This document shows, piece after piece, positions 1-8,484 of a stretch of 64,000 nucleotides of DNA. Source of the DNA: Candidatus Kinetoplastibacterium oncopeltii TCC290E (lineage in GTDB: Bacteria > Pseudomonadota > Gammaproteobacteria > Burkholderiales > Burkholderiaceae_B); assembly GCF_000340865.1 (NCBI RefSeq), contig NC_020299.1:248001-312000 (forward strand). The letters run 5' to 3'. Position 1 is the stretch's first letter, and each line of letters begins with the position of its first letter. Position numbers and translations under genes: made by a program. Below the pieces are notes generated by a model. It was not told the DNA's origin. It was given only the letters and a program-made list of their open reading frames with translations, and did no database searches.

Positions 1-353
1 GAACATCTAATTCTATAAATATAGATGGCTTATGTGTTCGTATAGGTGCTATGCGATGTCACAGTCAAGCACTTACCTTAAAACTTAAAAAAGATATCTC
101 ATTAGAAGAAATAGAAGATATTATAAATGCAGGCACAAAATGGGCGAAGGTAATTCCTAACAATAAAGAAGAAACCATATCGAAATTAACTCCAATTGCA
201 GTAACTGGGACTTTAGATATTCCAGTAGGTCGTCTACGTAAGTTGTCTATGGGTCCAAAATATCTAAGTGCTTTTACAGTTGGAGACCAGTTGTTATGGG
301 GAGCTGCTGAACCTCTACGACGTATGTTGCGTATAGTTTTAGGAGAATTCTAG
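1..353 (+). CDS. asd: Aspartate-semialdehyde dehydrogenase, C-terminal part (5' end outside window)
   Basis: Partial gene cut by the left window edge and read in the frame starting at base 3. The enzyme reduces aspartyl phosphate to aspartate semialdehyde, the branch point to diaminopimelate/lysine, threonine and methionine. The visible part holds the end of the catalytic domain: RIGAMRCH carries the Arg and His that correspond to the substrate-binding Arg267 and catalytic His274 of the E. coli enzyme, and the ending [17 protein letters not shown] is typical of the proteobacterial family. Its product feeds the dapC-dapD-dapE genes at 16.8-20.0 kb. In Bordetella-like genomes fimV lies between asd and truA; here only about 100 bases separate them. 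Identification is firm from the C-terminus alone. Confidence 0.95.
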   Translation, partial: TSNSINIDGLCVRIGAMRCHSQALTLKLKKDISLEEIEDIINAGTKWAKVIPNNKEETISKLTPIAVTGTLDIPVGRLRKLSMGPKYLSAFTVGDQLLWGAAEPLRRMLRIVLGEF

Positions 354-364
354 ATATTTATATT

Positions 365-405
365 GCAATAAAAGTATTAGCATTTTACGCTGTTACTTTT
401 ATTGC
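365..405. terminator. Stem-loop after asd (probable terminator)
   Basis: Bases 365-376 are a perfect 12-bp inverted repeat of 394-405 (GCAATAAAAGTA / TACTTTTATTGC), with a further AGC/GCT pairing in the loop. It begins 11 bases after the asd stop codon. The stem is AT-rich and there is no long T tract after it on the plus strand, so its strength as an intrinsic terminator is uncertain, but position and symmetry suggest the end of the asd transcript. Confidence 0.5.
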
Positions 406-457
406 TTCAGTATTCAGATTTTATATTTTTAATTAAAAATTAAAGAGTGTTTTTAGT

Positions 458-1252
458 ATGTATAGAATTGCTATGGGCATTTCTTACAATGGTTCTGGTT
501 TCTGTGGATGGCAAACTCAATCTAATTCTTGCTCAATACAAGATATTATAGAAAATGCTTTGTATAATTTCTCTGGATCCAAGAAAACTAGAGTAGTTTG
601 TGCTGGGCGTACTGATGCAGGAGTGCATGCTGTTAATCAGGTAATACATTTTGATACAAATCTAAACAGAGAAATTGAATCTTGGATCAGAGGAGTCAAT
701 TCTTTTTTACCTAAGTCTATTTCTGTAACATGGGCTCAATTGGTAGATAAAAATTTTCATGCCCGTTTTAGCGCAATATCTAGAACTTATTCTTATATTA
801 TATATTGTTCAAAAGTACGTTCTGCCATTTATAATGAATTAGTTGGATGGAATTTTTATATTTTAGATATTGAATTGATGAAAAGTGCTGTTAATTTATT
901 GGTAGGAAAACATGACTTTAGCAGTTTTAGATCATCACAATGTCAATCAAAAACTCCTATTAGGACTATTTATAGTGCTAATATCCAAAAACATGGACCA
1001 TTCATAATTTTTACTATAATTGCCAATGCTTTTCTTCACCATATGATTCGTAATATAGTTGGTTCATTAATTTGTATTGGGCGGAGTAATAAAGATCCTA
1101 TTTGGATTAAAGAATTATTGTTAGCTAAAGATAGAACAAAAGGGGGGGCTACCTTCTCTCCTAATGGCTTATATTTAATGGATGTTGAATACCCATCTAA
1201 TTTTTGCATAAATAAAAAAAAATTTGATAATCAATTTTTTTTGCATTTTTAA
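458..1252 (+). CDS. truA: tRNA pseudouridine(38-40) synthase TruA
   Basis: Converts uridines 38, 39 and 40 in the anticodon arm of many tRNAs to pseudouridine. 264 residues, the usual family length. The N-terminus has the family's YNGSGFCGWQ signature (about residues 10-19), followed by the catalytic motif AGRTDAGVHA whose Asp (about residue 53) is the nucleophile. HHMIRNIVGSL in the C-terminal half and GGATFSPNGLYL near the end are also typical. The ATG at 458 gives a normal N-terminus. Next to trpF, as in Betaproteobacteria. No sign of decay. Confidence 0.96.
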   Translation: MYRIAMGISYNGSGFCGWQTQSNSCSIQDIIENALYNFSGSKKTRVVCAGRTDAGVHAVNQVIHFDTNLNREIESWIRGVNSFLPKSISVTWAQLVDKNFHARFSAISRTYSYIIYCSKVRSAIYNELVGWNFYILDIELMKSAVNLLVGKHDFSSFRSSQCQSKTPIRTIYSANIQKHGPFIIFTIIANAFLHHMIRNIVGSLICIGRSNKDPIWIKELLLAKDRTKGGATFSPNGLYLMDVEYPSNFCINKKKFDNQFFLHF

Positions 1253-1262
1253 AATAATTATT

Positions 1263-1937
1263 ATGATTAATGATAGAGTTAGAATAAAAATCTGTGGATT
1301 CACCAGAGAAGAAGATATTATTTCTGCTGTAAACTCAGGAATAGATGCTTTAGGTATGGTTTTTTATGAAAAAAGTAAACGTTTCATTTCGCTAGATAGG
1401 GCAATTGCATTAAAAAAAGAAATACCGCCATTTGTGGATTTGGTTGCTTTATTTGTTGATGCATCAACAGATAGGGTTAAAGAGATTCAAGATGCTATTT
1501 ATCCTGATTATCTGCAGTTTCACGGTGATGAGTCTCCAGAATTATGCGATAGTTTTAAACAAAAATATCTCAAAACCTTCCGTGTTGGTTCTCCTAAACT
1601 ACACTCTAGCAATATTCTGTTAGATGAGTGCTTAAAGTATATTAATGCAGATGGATGGTTATTTGATAGCTATAGTTGTAGTTATGGTGGAAGTGGGAAG
1701 ACTTTTAATCATGATATACTAAAGCCTATATGCTCCAAATTAATGCATAAAAGACCTATAATATTATCTGGTGGCTTGACTATAAATAATATCGTTGACT
1801 CTATAAACTATTTGCACCCTTGGGCTGTTGACATAAGTAGTGGAGTTGAAATAGAACCTGGTGTAAAGTCATCTACTAAAATTCAAGAAATAATAAATGC
1901 GGTGAATAAATGTGTTACTAACTCATCAGTCAAATGA
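1263..1937 (+). CDS. trpF: Phosphoribosylanthranilate isomerase
   Basis: Third step of the tryptophan branch: isomerises N-(5-phosphoribosyl)anthranilate to the carboxyphenylamino-deoxyribulose phosphate. 224 residues, TIM-barrel. KICGFT near the N-terminus carries the catalytic Cys, LFDSYS the partner Asp, and ILSGGLTINN the phosphate-binding loop. The open frame extends back to 1224 inside truA, but the ATG at 1263, ten bases past the truA stop, places MINDRVRIKICG at the normal distance from the active site. In related free-living bacteria trpB and trpA follow directly; here a tRNA gene and thrS follow, so this gene is separated from tryptophan synthase at this locus. Confidence 0.95.
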   Translation: MINDRVRIKICGFTREEDIISAVNSGIDALGMVFYEKSKRFISLDRAIALKKEIPPFVDLVALFVDASTDRVKEIQDAIYPDYLQFHGDESPELCDSFKQKYLKTFRVGSPKLHSSNILLDECLKYINADGWLFDSYSCSYGGSGKTFNHDILKPICSKLMHKRPIILSGGLTINNIVDSINYLHPWAVDISSGVEIEPGVKSSTKIQEIINAVNKCVTNSSVK

Positions 1938-1967
1938 TATTACTGTAAATATGTATTATGTTTTTAT

Positions 1968-1996
1968 TTGCAGATTTTTCAAATAAGATATAGAAT
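1968..1996 (+). promoter_or_regulatory. Probable sigma-70 promoter of tRNA-Val
   Basis: TTGCAG at 1968-1973 and TAGAAT at 1991-1996 are separated by 17 bases, with the -10 element about 14 bases before the mature tRNA 5' end. Each hexamer has two mismatches or fewer from consensus. Position before a stable-RNA gene supports the call; no experimental evidence. Confidence 0.55.
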
Positions 1997-2009
1997 TACA
2001 ACCTTATGA

Positions 2010-2086
2010 AGGCGGTTAGCTCAGACGGTTAGAGCGCTACGTTGACATCGTAGAGGTCGTTGGTTCGATTCCAATACCGCCTACCA
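2010..2086 (+). tRNA. tRNA-Val (anticodon GAC)
   Basis: Full cloverleaf of 77 nt with the 3' CCA encoded. Acceptor AGGCGGT pairs with ACCGCCT (A1-U72), D arm GCTC/GAGC, anticodon stem CTACG/CGTAG enclosing the loop TTGACAT (anticodon GAC), T arm GTTGG/CCAAT with loop TTCGATT. Reads GUC and GUU. It lies between trpF and thrS, where trpB would be expected in free-living relatives. Confidence 0.95.
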
Positions 2087-2321
2087 TTTATATGATGATT
2101 AATGTTAGCAATTTGATTGCTCATCATAGATATGGAACATATATAGCACAAATTGTTATCTTATCTGAGTCAATAACTTAAATTATTTTACGTTCTAGCA
2201 TGCATACTTTATTTGCCATTACAGAGAAATTTGTTTTTAATATTATTTTTCTGCTATACCAGGCAAAATTTATTTTTGCTAGTATTGTTCTAACTGTTAA
2301 TTTTTAGATAGCGGATATTTG
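2087..2321. other. Intergenic region before thrS
   Basis: About 235 bases without a recognisable gene. A weak composite stem (ATGATG/CATCAT enclosing AGCAA/TTGCT, roughly 2092-2128) follows the tRNA and could help end its transcript. No T-box-like or threonine-attenuator structure is visible before thrS, and no remnant of trpB or trpA can be read. Confidence 0.4.
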
Positions 2322-4253
2322 ATGATAATAATTACCTTTCCAGATGGTGTTCAGCTTAGTTATAAGGATCAGGTTACAGTTTCACAATTAATTAGAGATA
2401 TTAATTGTAATCCTGAAGAAATAATTGCTGCGCAAGTAGATATGGATGGTAAACAATTAGGTATAGTAAACACTAAATTCTCTATAAAAAGTAATGCTCA
2501 AGTCAGATTGATAAAAAAAAGTGATAGTGATTGGTTGACTATAATAAGACATTCAACAGCACATTTACTTGCTTATGCTATTAAAGAATTATTCAAAGAT
2601 GCACAAATAGCAATAGGCCCAGTGATAGAAAATGGTTTTTACTATGACATTTCCTGTAAAAAGTCATTTAGTGAAGATGACCTTGATATGATTGAGAAGA
2701 GAATGATGGATATTTCTCTTAGAAATGAGGATATCATTAGAGAGGAGTGGGATAGAAATTATGCTATAGATTTTTTTAAAGACCGAGGTGAATTTTATAA
2801 GATTGAGCTAATATCCAAAATACCAACTGATGAAAAAATATCTATTTATAGAGAAGGTGTTTTTGTAGATTTATGTAAAGGTCCTCATGTTCCATCAACT
2901 GGATACTTAAAATATTTTAAATTATTGAAATTATCTGGTGCTTACTGGCATGGTGATAGTAATAATGAGATGTTACAAAGGATATATGGAACAGCATGGG
3001 TAACTAAGAATGATCTAAATAAATATTTAGAAATGTTAAAACTTGCAGAAAACAACGATCACCGTAAAATAGGAAAGGATCTTGATTTGTTTCATTTTCA
3101 AGAAGAAGCTCCTGGTTTGGTGTTTTGGCATACTAATGGTTTATTAATATGGCAACAAGTTGAATATTATATGAGGGATGTTTATTATAAGAATGGATAT
3201 AAAGAGGTAAAAGCTCCTCAGATAATAGATGTGTCATTATGGAAGAAAACAGGACATTGGGAAAATTATCGTGAAAATATGTTTACTGTCAATTCTGAAA
3301 ATAGAACCTATGCTTTAAAACCAATGAATTGTCCAGGTCATATACAAATATTTAACTCTAAACTACATTCTTATAAAGAGCTTCCTGTTAGGTACGGAGA
3401 ATTTGGCAATTGCCATAGAAATGAATCTTCCGGTTCTTTACATGGATTAATGAGATTACGTGGGTTTACGCAAGATGATGGTCATATATTCTGTACAGAA
3501 AACCAAATACATGAAGAATGTACTTTGTTTACAAAATTGTTGCAAAAAGTATACATGGATTTTGGTTTCAACGATATTACATACAGTGTTGCAACTAGGC
3601 CTAAGAAAAGAATAGGTAGTAACTTAATTTGGGACAAAGCCGAATCTGCTTTAATGGAGAGTTTAAATAATATTGGTTGTAATTTCTCTATTAATAAAGA
3701 GGAAGGAGCTTTTTATGGACCAAAGATTGAATATACTCTTAAAGATGCTATTGGTAGGAGTTGGCAATGTGGAACTATACAAGTTGATTTTTCAATGCCT
3801 AATCTATTAGATGCTGAATATGTTGATAGTGATGACTGCCGCCAAAATCCAGTCATGATTCATAGAGCTATACTAGGATCTATGGAGCGCTTTATAGGTA
3901 TTTTAATTGAGCACTATTCTGGAGCAATGCCATTATGGCTAGCTCCAGTTCAGGTAGTTATATGTTGCATATCAGAACAATCTATCGAATATGCAAAATC
4001 AATTTATTCAATTTTATTGAGCAAAGAATTTAGAGTTGAGATTGATTTGCGTAATGAAAAAATCGGACGTAAAATTCGTGAACATAGTATAAAAAAGATA
4101 CCTTATATTATTGTTGTTGGTGAAAATGAGAAAAATAATGTTAACATTTCAGTTCGATGTCATGGTTCTTTGAATCTTGGGCTTATGAGCTTGGAAGATT
4201 TTATAATTCGTTTGCATTCAGATATATCCATGAAGCGCGTAGTAGCTTCTTAG
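2322..4253 (+). CDS. thrS: Threonyl-tRNA synthetase
   Basis: Charges tRNA-Thr; class II aminoacyl-tRNA synthetase. 643 residues, full length. Order of domains: TGS (about 1-62), editing domain (about 63-225) with the zinc-type motif HSTAH and YWHGDS, catalytic core (about 245-535) with MNCPGH (zinc Cys), class II motif 2 region around [10 protein letters not shown] and [14 protein letters not shown], and the C-terminal anticodon-binding domain. The frame also opens with a TTG at 2319, but the ATG at 2322, a few bases after a purine-rich AGCGGA, is the better start. infC follows, the classical thrS-infC pairing. Confidence 0.97.
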   Translation: MIIITFPDGVQLSYKDQVTVSQLIRDINCNPEEIIAAQVDMDGKQLGIVNTKFSIKSNAQVRLIKKSDSDWLTIIRHSTAHLLAYAIKELFKDAQIAIGPVIENGFYYDISCKKSFSEDDLDMIEKRMMDISLRNEDIIREEWDRNYAIDFFKDRGEFYKIELISKIPTDEKISIYREGVFVDLCKGPHVPSTGYLKYFKLLKLSGAYWHGDSNNEMLQRIYGTAWVTKNDLNKYLEMLKLAENNDHRKIGKDLDLFHFQEEAPGLVFWHTNGLLIWQQVEYYMRDVYYKNGYKEVKAPQIIDVSLWKKTGHWENYRENMFTVNSENRTYALKPMNCPGHIQIFNSKLHSYKELPVRYGEFGNCHRNESSGSLHGLMRLRGFTQDDGHIFCTENQIHEECTLFTKLLQKVYMDFGFNDITYSVATRPKKRIGSNLIWDKAESALMESLNNIGCNFSINKEEGAFYGPKIEYTLKDAIGRSWQCGTIQVDFSMPNLLDAEYVDSDDCRQNPVMIHRAILGSMERFIGILIEHYSGAMPLWLAPVQVVICCISEQSIEYAKSIYSILLSKEFRVEIDLRNEKIGRKIREHSIKKIPYIIVVGENEKNNVNISVRCHGSLNLGLMSLEDFIIRLHSDISMKRVVAS

Positions 4254-4274
4254 ATTACAAGATAAATATTTTTT

Positions 4275-4290
4275 AGGAGTTTTTGATATC
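4275..4290 (+). promoter_or_regulatory. Shine-Dalgarno plus AUC start of infC (autoregulatory initiation site)
   Basis: AGGAG at 4275-4279 is among the best ribosome-binding sites in the window and is followed after eight bases by ATC. No ATG, GTG or TTG lies in frame between it and the conserved IF-3 N-terminus. A strong site with a discriminated start codon is the arrangement expected for control by IF-3's own activity. Confidence 0.85.
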
Positions 4291-4824
4291 GTCACCGAAA
4301 AAACTAATCGCATCAATGGTGAAATCCGTATCCCCGAGGTGCGTCTTATAGGAATAAATGGGGAGCAATTAGGGATTGTAAAGATTTCTGAGGCTTTAAG
4401 ACTTTCTGAACAGCATCAGGTGGATTTGGTTGAAATCGCCCCTAATGCTATACCTGCAGTTTGCCGATTGATGGATTACGGTAAATTTAGATATAAAGAA
4501 CAGAAACGTCAAGCTGAGGCAAAAGCTAAACAAAAAGTAATTCAGGTAAAAGAAGTAAAATTTAGGCCTTCTACTGATGATGGTGATTATCATGTCAAGC
4601 TTAAAAATTTGCGACGTTTTTTGGAGGAAGGGGATAAAGCTAAGGTAACATTGCGTTTCAGAGGCCGCGAGATGGCTCATCAAGAATTAGGCATGCGCGT
4701 ATTAGAGAGAATTCGCAAAGATTTATCAGATTCTGTTGTAGTAGAGTCTATGCCAAAATTAGAAGGAAGGCAAATGGTAATGATGCTTGCTCCTAACAAA
4801 AAGACTATGCCTAATAAAGATTGA
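4288..4824 (+). CDS. infC: Translation initiation factor IF-3, AUC start codon
   Basis: IF-3 binds the 30S subunit and enforces start-codon and initiator-tRNA selection. A conventional start (GTG at 4339) would cut off the conserved N-terminal segment [15 protein letters not shown], which is encoded in the same frame upstream. The only sensible start is ATC at 4288, eight bases after a strong AGGAG (4275-4279), giving 178 residues (E. coli IF-3 has 180). Family motifs include [19 protein letters not shown] and [18 protein letters not shown]. Near-cognate starts on infC are the known basis of IF-3 autoregulation (AUU in E. coli). rpmI and rplT, which normally follow, are absent here. Confidence 0.95.
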   Translation: MVTEKTNRINGEIRIPEVRLIGINGEQLGIVKISEALRLSEQHQVDLVEIAPNAIPAVCRLMDYGKFRYKEQKRQAEAKAKQKVIQVKEVKFRPSTDDGDYHVKLKNLRRFLEEGDKAKVTLRFRGREMAHQELGMRVLERIRKDLSDSVVVESMPKLEGRQMVMMLAPNKKTMPNKD

Positions 4825-4882
4825 TATTATTTATTACCTTTCAATAAAATATAAAATATTTTGATTATCTATTATGACTCTG

Positions 4883-4913
4883 TGGCTCGTTTCTGATTAT
4901 TTTATACGAGCCA
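4883..4913. repeat. Stem-loop between infC and gshB
   Basis: TGGCTCGT at 4883-4890 is complementary to ACGAGCCA at 4906-4913 (8 bp, 15-base loop). No T tract on either side, so it is not a clear intrinsic terminator. It sits at the break where rpmI-rplT are missing and just before gshB. Confidence 0.4.
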
Positions 4914-4933
4914 TGTAGACTAAGGTTGCTTTT

Positions 4934-5887
4934 ATGCATGTTTTATTTATCATCGATCCTATAAATTCTTTGAAGGTACATAAAGATACTTCTGTTGCTG
5001 TGATGCGAGCTTTGATTGATAGAAATCATCATATCAGCATTGCAATGCAGAGTGATATCTTTATTGATTCTGATAATATAGTTAAGTCAAATAGTAAGTC
5101 AATATCTATTGCTGGAAATTTAAGTGAAAAGAAATGGTGGTCTGTTAATGATAGCTTTTTTAAAATGCCGTTGAATAATTTTGATGTGGTATTGATGCGT
5201 AAAGATCCACCTTTTGATTTAGAATATCTCTATACAACTCATTTATTAGAAATTTCAGAAAAACAAGGTGTGAAGATTTTTAATAGTCCTAGCGCAATAC
5301 GTAATCATCCTGAAAAATTATCTATAATGGAATTTCCGGAATTAATAGCACCCACAGTAGTTACTAGTAATATAGATTTTTTGAAAGATTTTTGTTATTT
5401 ACATAAAGATATTATAGTTAAGCCACTTGATGGAATGGGTGGAGTTGGTATTTTTAGGATAAAAGAAGGCGATTCAAATTTAAATGTTATCTTAGAGGTT
5501 TCTACAAATAACAGTAAAACTACTGTTATGGCTCAAAAGTATATATCTGATATATCTAACGGAGACAAGAGGATACTAATTGTCGGTGATAAAATAATTC
5601 CATTCTGTTTAGCCAGATTGCCTTTGTCTGGTGAACACAGAGGCAATCTGGCTGCTGGAGGAAAGGGTAGAGCTCAAAAATTATCTGAACAAGATATTAA
5701 TATAGCTAATATAGTTTACAATAAGTTATATAAGCGTGGTCTTTATATAATTGGCTTAGATGTAATAGGTGAATACTTAACTGAAATAAACGTAACCAGT
5801 CCTACTTGTTTTGTAGAGATTTCAGATCAAACCGGTCTTGATATTGCAAATATCTTCGTAGATTTTTTAGAGAAAAAAGCAAATTAG
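4934..5887 (+). CDS. gshB: Glutathione synthetase
   Basis: ATP-dependent joining of gamma-glutamylcysteine and glycine. 317 residues, the usual length for the proteobacterial GshB. N-terminal MHVLFIIDPINSLKVHKDTS and VLMRKDPPFDLEY are characteristic, and the ATP-grasp part contains VKPLDGMGGVGIF and, near the end, EINVTSPTCF. In Bordetella-like genomes it is followed by a mannose-type PTS IIA gene, ptsH and ptsI; here only the ptsH-like gene remains. Confidence 0.96.
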   Translation: MHVLFIIDPINSLKVHKDTSVAVMRALIDRNHHISIAMQSDIFIDSDNIVKSNSKSISIAGNLSEKKWWSVNDSFFKMPLNNFDVVLMRKDPPFDLEYLYTTHLLEISEKQGVKIFNSPSAIRNHPEKLSIMEFPELIAPTVVTSNIDFLKDFCYLHKDIIVKPLDGMGGVGIFRIKEGDSNLNVILEVSTNNSKTTVMAQKYISDISNGDKRILIVGDKIIPFCLARLPLSGEHRGNLAAGGKGRAQKLSEQDINIANIVYNKLYKRGLYIIGLDVIGEYLTEINVTSPTCFVEISDQTGLDIANIFVDFLEKKAN

Positions 5888-5924
5888 ACTTTATACTTCA
5901 ATTTATTTATAAATAGTGTGTATT

Positions 5925-6191
5925 ATGTTAGCCAAAAATGTTACTGTCAATAATGAATATGGTTTAAATGCGACTGAGTCTATTAAATTGACCAATATTG
6001 CTAGTAGTTTTCAAAGTGATATTTTTATTTCTAGCAACTCTCGCAGAGTAAATGCAAAAAGCATAATGGGTGTTATGATGCTGGCTGCTTGCAATGGCTC
6101 AAATATTAAAATAGAGACTATTGGAATAGACTCAGAAGAAGCAATGGAGGCTATTGTTGATTTTTTTTCAACAAATGCTAAATTGAGCTAA
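5925..6191 (+). CDS. ptsH: HPr-like phosphocarrier protein lacking the active-site histidine
   Basis: 88 residues, one HPr domain. The region RRVNAKSIMGVMMLAA, including the regulatory serine (residue 46 counted from the ATG), is fully conserved. The active-site segment, GLHAR in functional HPr, reads GLNAT: residue 15 is Asn (codon AAT) instead of the phosphorylated His and residue 17 is Thr instead of Arg. It therefore cannot accept phosphate from enzyme I in the normal way. The neighbouring genes for a mannose-type IIA protein and enzyme I, usual in this cluster, are absent. The frame opens at GTG 5916, but ATG 5925 gives the standard N-terminus. The frame is intact and family residues outside the active site are kept, suggesting a retained non-phosphotransfer role or early decay. 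Confidence 0.9.
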   Translation: MLAKNVTVNNEYGLNATESIKLTNIASSFQSDIFISSNSRRVNAKSIMGVMMLAACNGSNIKIETIGIDSEEAMEAIVDFFSTNAKLS

Positions 6192-6203
6192 TCAGTTATT
6201 TTT

Positions 6204-6680
6204 TTATGCATTTGTTGATCCAAAGCCTCTTTCTCCTCTAGGATTTTGAGATGAGAAATTTTCGACAATTTTAAAACTTGGCCTTATTATAGGGAGGAAT
6301 ATCATTTGAGCTATTCTTTCTCCCGGGACAATTTCTATATCTATGTTTGATTCAACGGTGTTTCTATTCCAAACACTCATTAATATAGTGCCTGAATAAT
6401 CTGCATCAATTACTCCTGCTGTATTCCCTAACACTAGACCTTTCTTATGTCCTAATCCAGACCTTGGTAGTATCATTGCCATCATATTTTTATCATTCAT
6501 ATGTATAGATATTCCAGATGATAATAGTTGAGCAGGATTTCCTGGTTTTATTTTTATTGTATTATCTATACATGCGTAGAGATCTATGGCAGCAGCAAGA
6601 TCTGTTTGATAGGTTGGAGTTCCCCATAATTTTATTATGCGATCATCTAATATTTTTATTTCTATTGAAATTTTGGACAT
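6204..6680 (-). CDS. dut: dUTP pyrophosphatase
   Basis: Hydrolyses dUTP to dUMP and pyrophosphate, keeping uracil out of DNA and supplying dTMP synthesis. 158 residues, trimeric dUTPase family. All five motifs are visible: AAAIDL, PRSGLG, GNTAGVIDADYSG (catalytic Asp), GERIAQMIF and the C-terminal RGERGFGST. Last gene of the minus-strand series ribF-ileS-lspA-coaBC-dut; coaBC ends eight bases upstream of its start. It converges on the HPr-like gene with only 12 bases between the stop codons and no evident terminator. Confidence 0.96.
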   Translation of the reverse strand: MSKISIEIKILDDRIIKLWGTPTYQTDLAAAIDLYACIDNTIKIKPGNPAQLLSSGISIHMNDKNMMAMILPRSGLGHKKGLVLGNTAGVIDADYSGTILMSVWNRNTVESNIDIEIVPGERIAQMIFLPIIRPSFKIVENFSSQNPRGERGFGSTNA

Positions 6681-6688
6681 ATTCTTAA

Positions 6689-7885
6689 TTAAAATATTTT
6701 TATTCTATTGTAAATTTCAAGCATCAACTTTCTTGCTGCTTGCATTTTACTCATTTTAGGGAATTTATACGATCCATTAGAGTCAAAGAGCACTAATGTT
6801 GTTGTATCTGACTCAAATGTTTCATTAGCCAAATTACCTACTATCAATTGTACTTTTTTATTTAAAAGTTTCATTCTAGCATTTTTATCTAAATCATCTG
6901 TTTCTGCAGCAAAACCTACACACCAAGGGCCATTATCAATCTTAGCTACTTCTGCTAGAATATCCTTATTAAAAACTAATGAAAGGTTAGGAATAGTTTT
7001 TAAATTGCTATCTTTTTTAATTTTATGATTACTAAATTTTTTTATTTTCCAATCACATACAGCTGCTACAGATATAAATATGTCAGTCTTATGGATATTG
7101 TTCATCACAGCTTCATACATTTCTTCAGCAGTTTTTACTTTATGGAATTCAATATTATCAGGAATATCCAATGATGTTGGGCCAGTGATCATTGTTACTA
7201 CTCCTCCAAATTCATTTGCTGCTCTTGCTATAGAGTAACCAGTCTTACCGGAAGATCTATTACTAATAAACCTAACAGGATCAATTAGTTCAATAGTTGG
7301 TCCGGCAGTTATAAGTATTCTTTTTCCTTTTAATATTTTATTCTGTAATGAAGCTATTATTTGATTAACTATATAAGTAATCTCTGATAACCTACCAATA
7401 CCGATATCACCACATGCTTGCTGTCCAGAAGATGGTCCTATAATAGTTATGCTATCTTTTTTTAATTGATTAATATTTCTTTGTGTGCATATATTACTCC
7501 ACATTTCTTTATTCATCGCTGGTGCTATAAATAATGGACATTTTCTAGCTAAACAGATTGACGATAATAAATCATCTGCTATTCCATTAGCTATTTTTGC
7601 TATGAAATTTGCACTTGCTGGTACTATTAATATTAAGTCATAACGTCCAAGACTTATATGAGTCATACCATTGTAAAATTTATCCTCATTTTCTTCAGTA
7701 AAAACTGGTCTACCAGATAAGGCTTGCATTGTAAGTGGAGTAATAAATTTTTGTGCAGATTTTGTCATCACAACATCTACTGTTGCCCCATTACTTATTA
7801 ATCTTCTAGTTAATTCTGCTGTTTTATAACAAGCTATGCTACCAGTCATTCCTAAAACTATATGTTTTTTATAAAGATCTAGCAT
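6689..7885 (-). CDS. coaBC: Bifunctional phosphopantothenoylcysteine synthetase/decarboxylase
   Basis: Catalyses two consecutive steps of coenzyme A synthesis: condensation of 4'-phosphopantothenate with cysteine (CoaB) and FMN-dependent decarboxylation to 4'-phosphopantetheine (CoaC). 398 residues. CoaC part (about 1-190): GMTGSIACYK, THISLGR with the active-site His, PAMNKEMW and ACGDIGIGRL. CoaB part (about 190-398): ITAGPTIELIDPVRFISN and SSGKTGYSIA. Gene order lspA-coaBC-dut is betaproteobacterial. No damage seen. Confidence 0.96.
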   Translation of the reverse strand: MLDLYKKHIVLGMTGSIACYKTAELTRRLISNGATVDVVMTKSAQKFITPLTMQALSGRPVFTEENEDKFYNGMTHISLGRYDLILIVPASANFIAKIANGIADDLLSSICLARKCPLFIAPAMNKEMWSNICTQRNINQLKKDSITIIGPSSGQQACGDIGIGRLSEITYIVNQIIASLQNKILKGKRILITAGPTIELIDPVRFISNRSSGKTGYSIARAANEFGGVVTMITGPTSLDIPDNIEFHKVKTAEEMYEAVMNNIHKTDIFISVAAVCDWKIKKFSNHKIKKDSNLKTIPNLSLVFNKDILAEVAKIDNGPWCVGFAAETDDLDKNARMKLLNKKVQLIVGNLANETFESDTTTLVLFDSNGSYKFPKMSKMQAARKLMLEIYNRIKIF

Positions 7886-7903
7886 TTTATTAATTTTTTA
7901 AAT

Positions 7904-8437
7904 TCATTGATTTTTATAATTGTTTAAACTTTTTAACATAAACTCATTTGTAATAAAAAACAAAAATCCTACGCTTATCATAATATCAGCGATATTAAAT
8001 ACTGGAAAGTAAAAATCATTGTAATGCATGGATATGAAATCTATTACATATCCATGGTAGATTCTATCAGAGATATTTCCAAGAGTTCCACTTAATATTA
8101 ATATAGTAGCAAATTTAATTCTAATATTTGAAGTATTTTTATCAGCATCTAATTTATATAAAAATATTAACATAAATATTGATGCAATAATCCCAATAAA
8201 TATTAGTAAATATCTTTGCCAGGATTGCTGATCTGATAGCATACCAAAAGCAGCTCCATAGTTGTATACAAGCGTGAAATCTAAAAACGAAAAAACTTTT
8301 AAATTGCTGCCAGAATACAATAGATTTTTATAATAAATCTTAGTTACTCTATCTAAGAAAACTAATGACAGTATGCTAATAAAATATAATGTATTATTAA
8401 GATTTAAAATGTTAGTTATAAATCTGTTGTGAATCAA
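7904..8437 (-). CDS. lspA: Lipoprotein signal peptidase (signal peptidase II)
   Basis: Inner-membrane aspartic protease that cleaves diacylglyceryl-modified prolipoproteins. 177 residues with four hydrophobic segments. The conserved segments are present: YNYGAAFGML, GNISDR with the first catalytic Asp and VFNIADI with the second. Between ileS and coaBC in one minus-strand series. A client lipoprotein, NlpD, is encoded at 44.5 kb. Confidence 0.95.
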   Translation of the reverse strand: MIHNRFITNILNLNNTLYFISILSLVFLDRVTKIYYKNLLYSGSNLKVFSFLDFTLVYNYGAAFGMLSDQQSWQRYLLIFIGIIASIFMLIFLYKLDADKNTSNIRIKFATILILSGTLGNISDRIYHGYVIDFISMHYNDFYFPVFNIADIMISVGFLFFITNEFMLKSLNNYKNQ

Positions 8438-8484
8438 AACCAGTATCCTTCTTCTATCAGTACAAAACTATAACTATTCATGTG

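Noticed and set aside
1224..1262. N-terminal extension of trpF into truA
   Set aside because: Hydrophobic low-complexity translation; ATG at 1263 gives the standard TrpF start.
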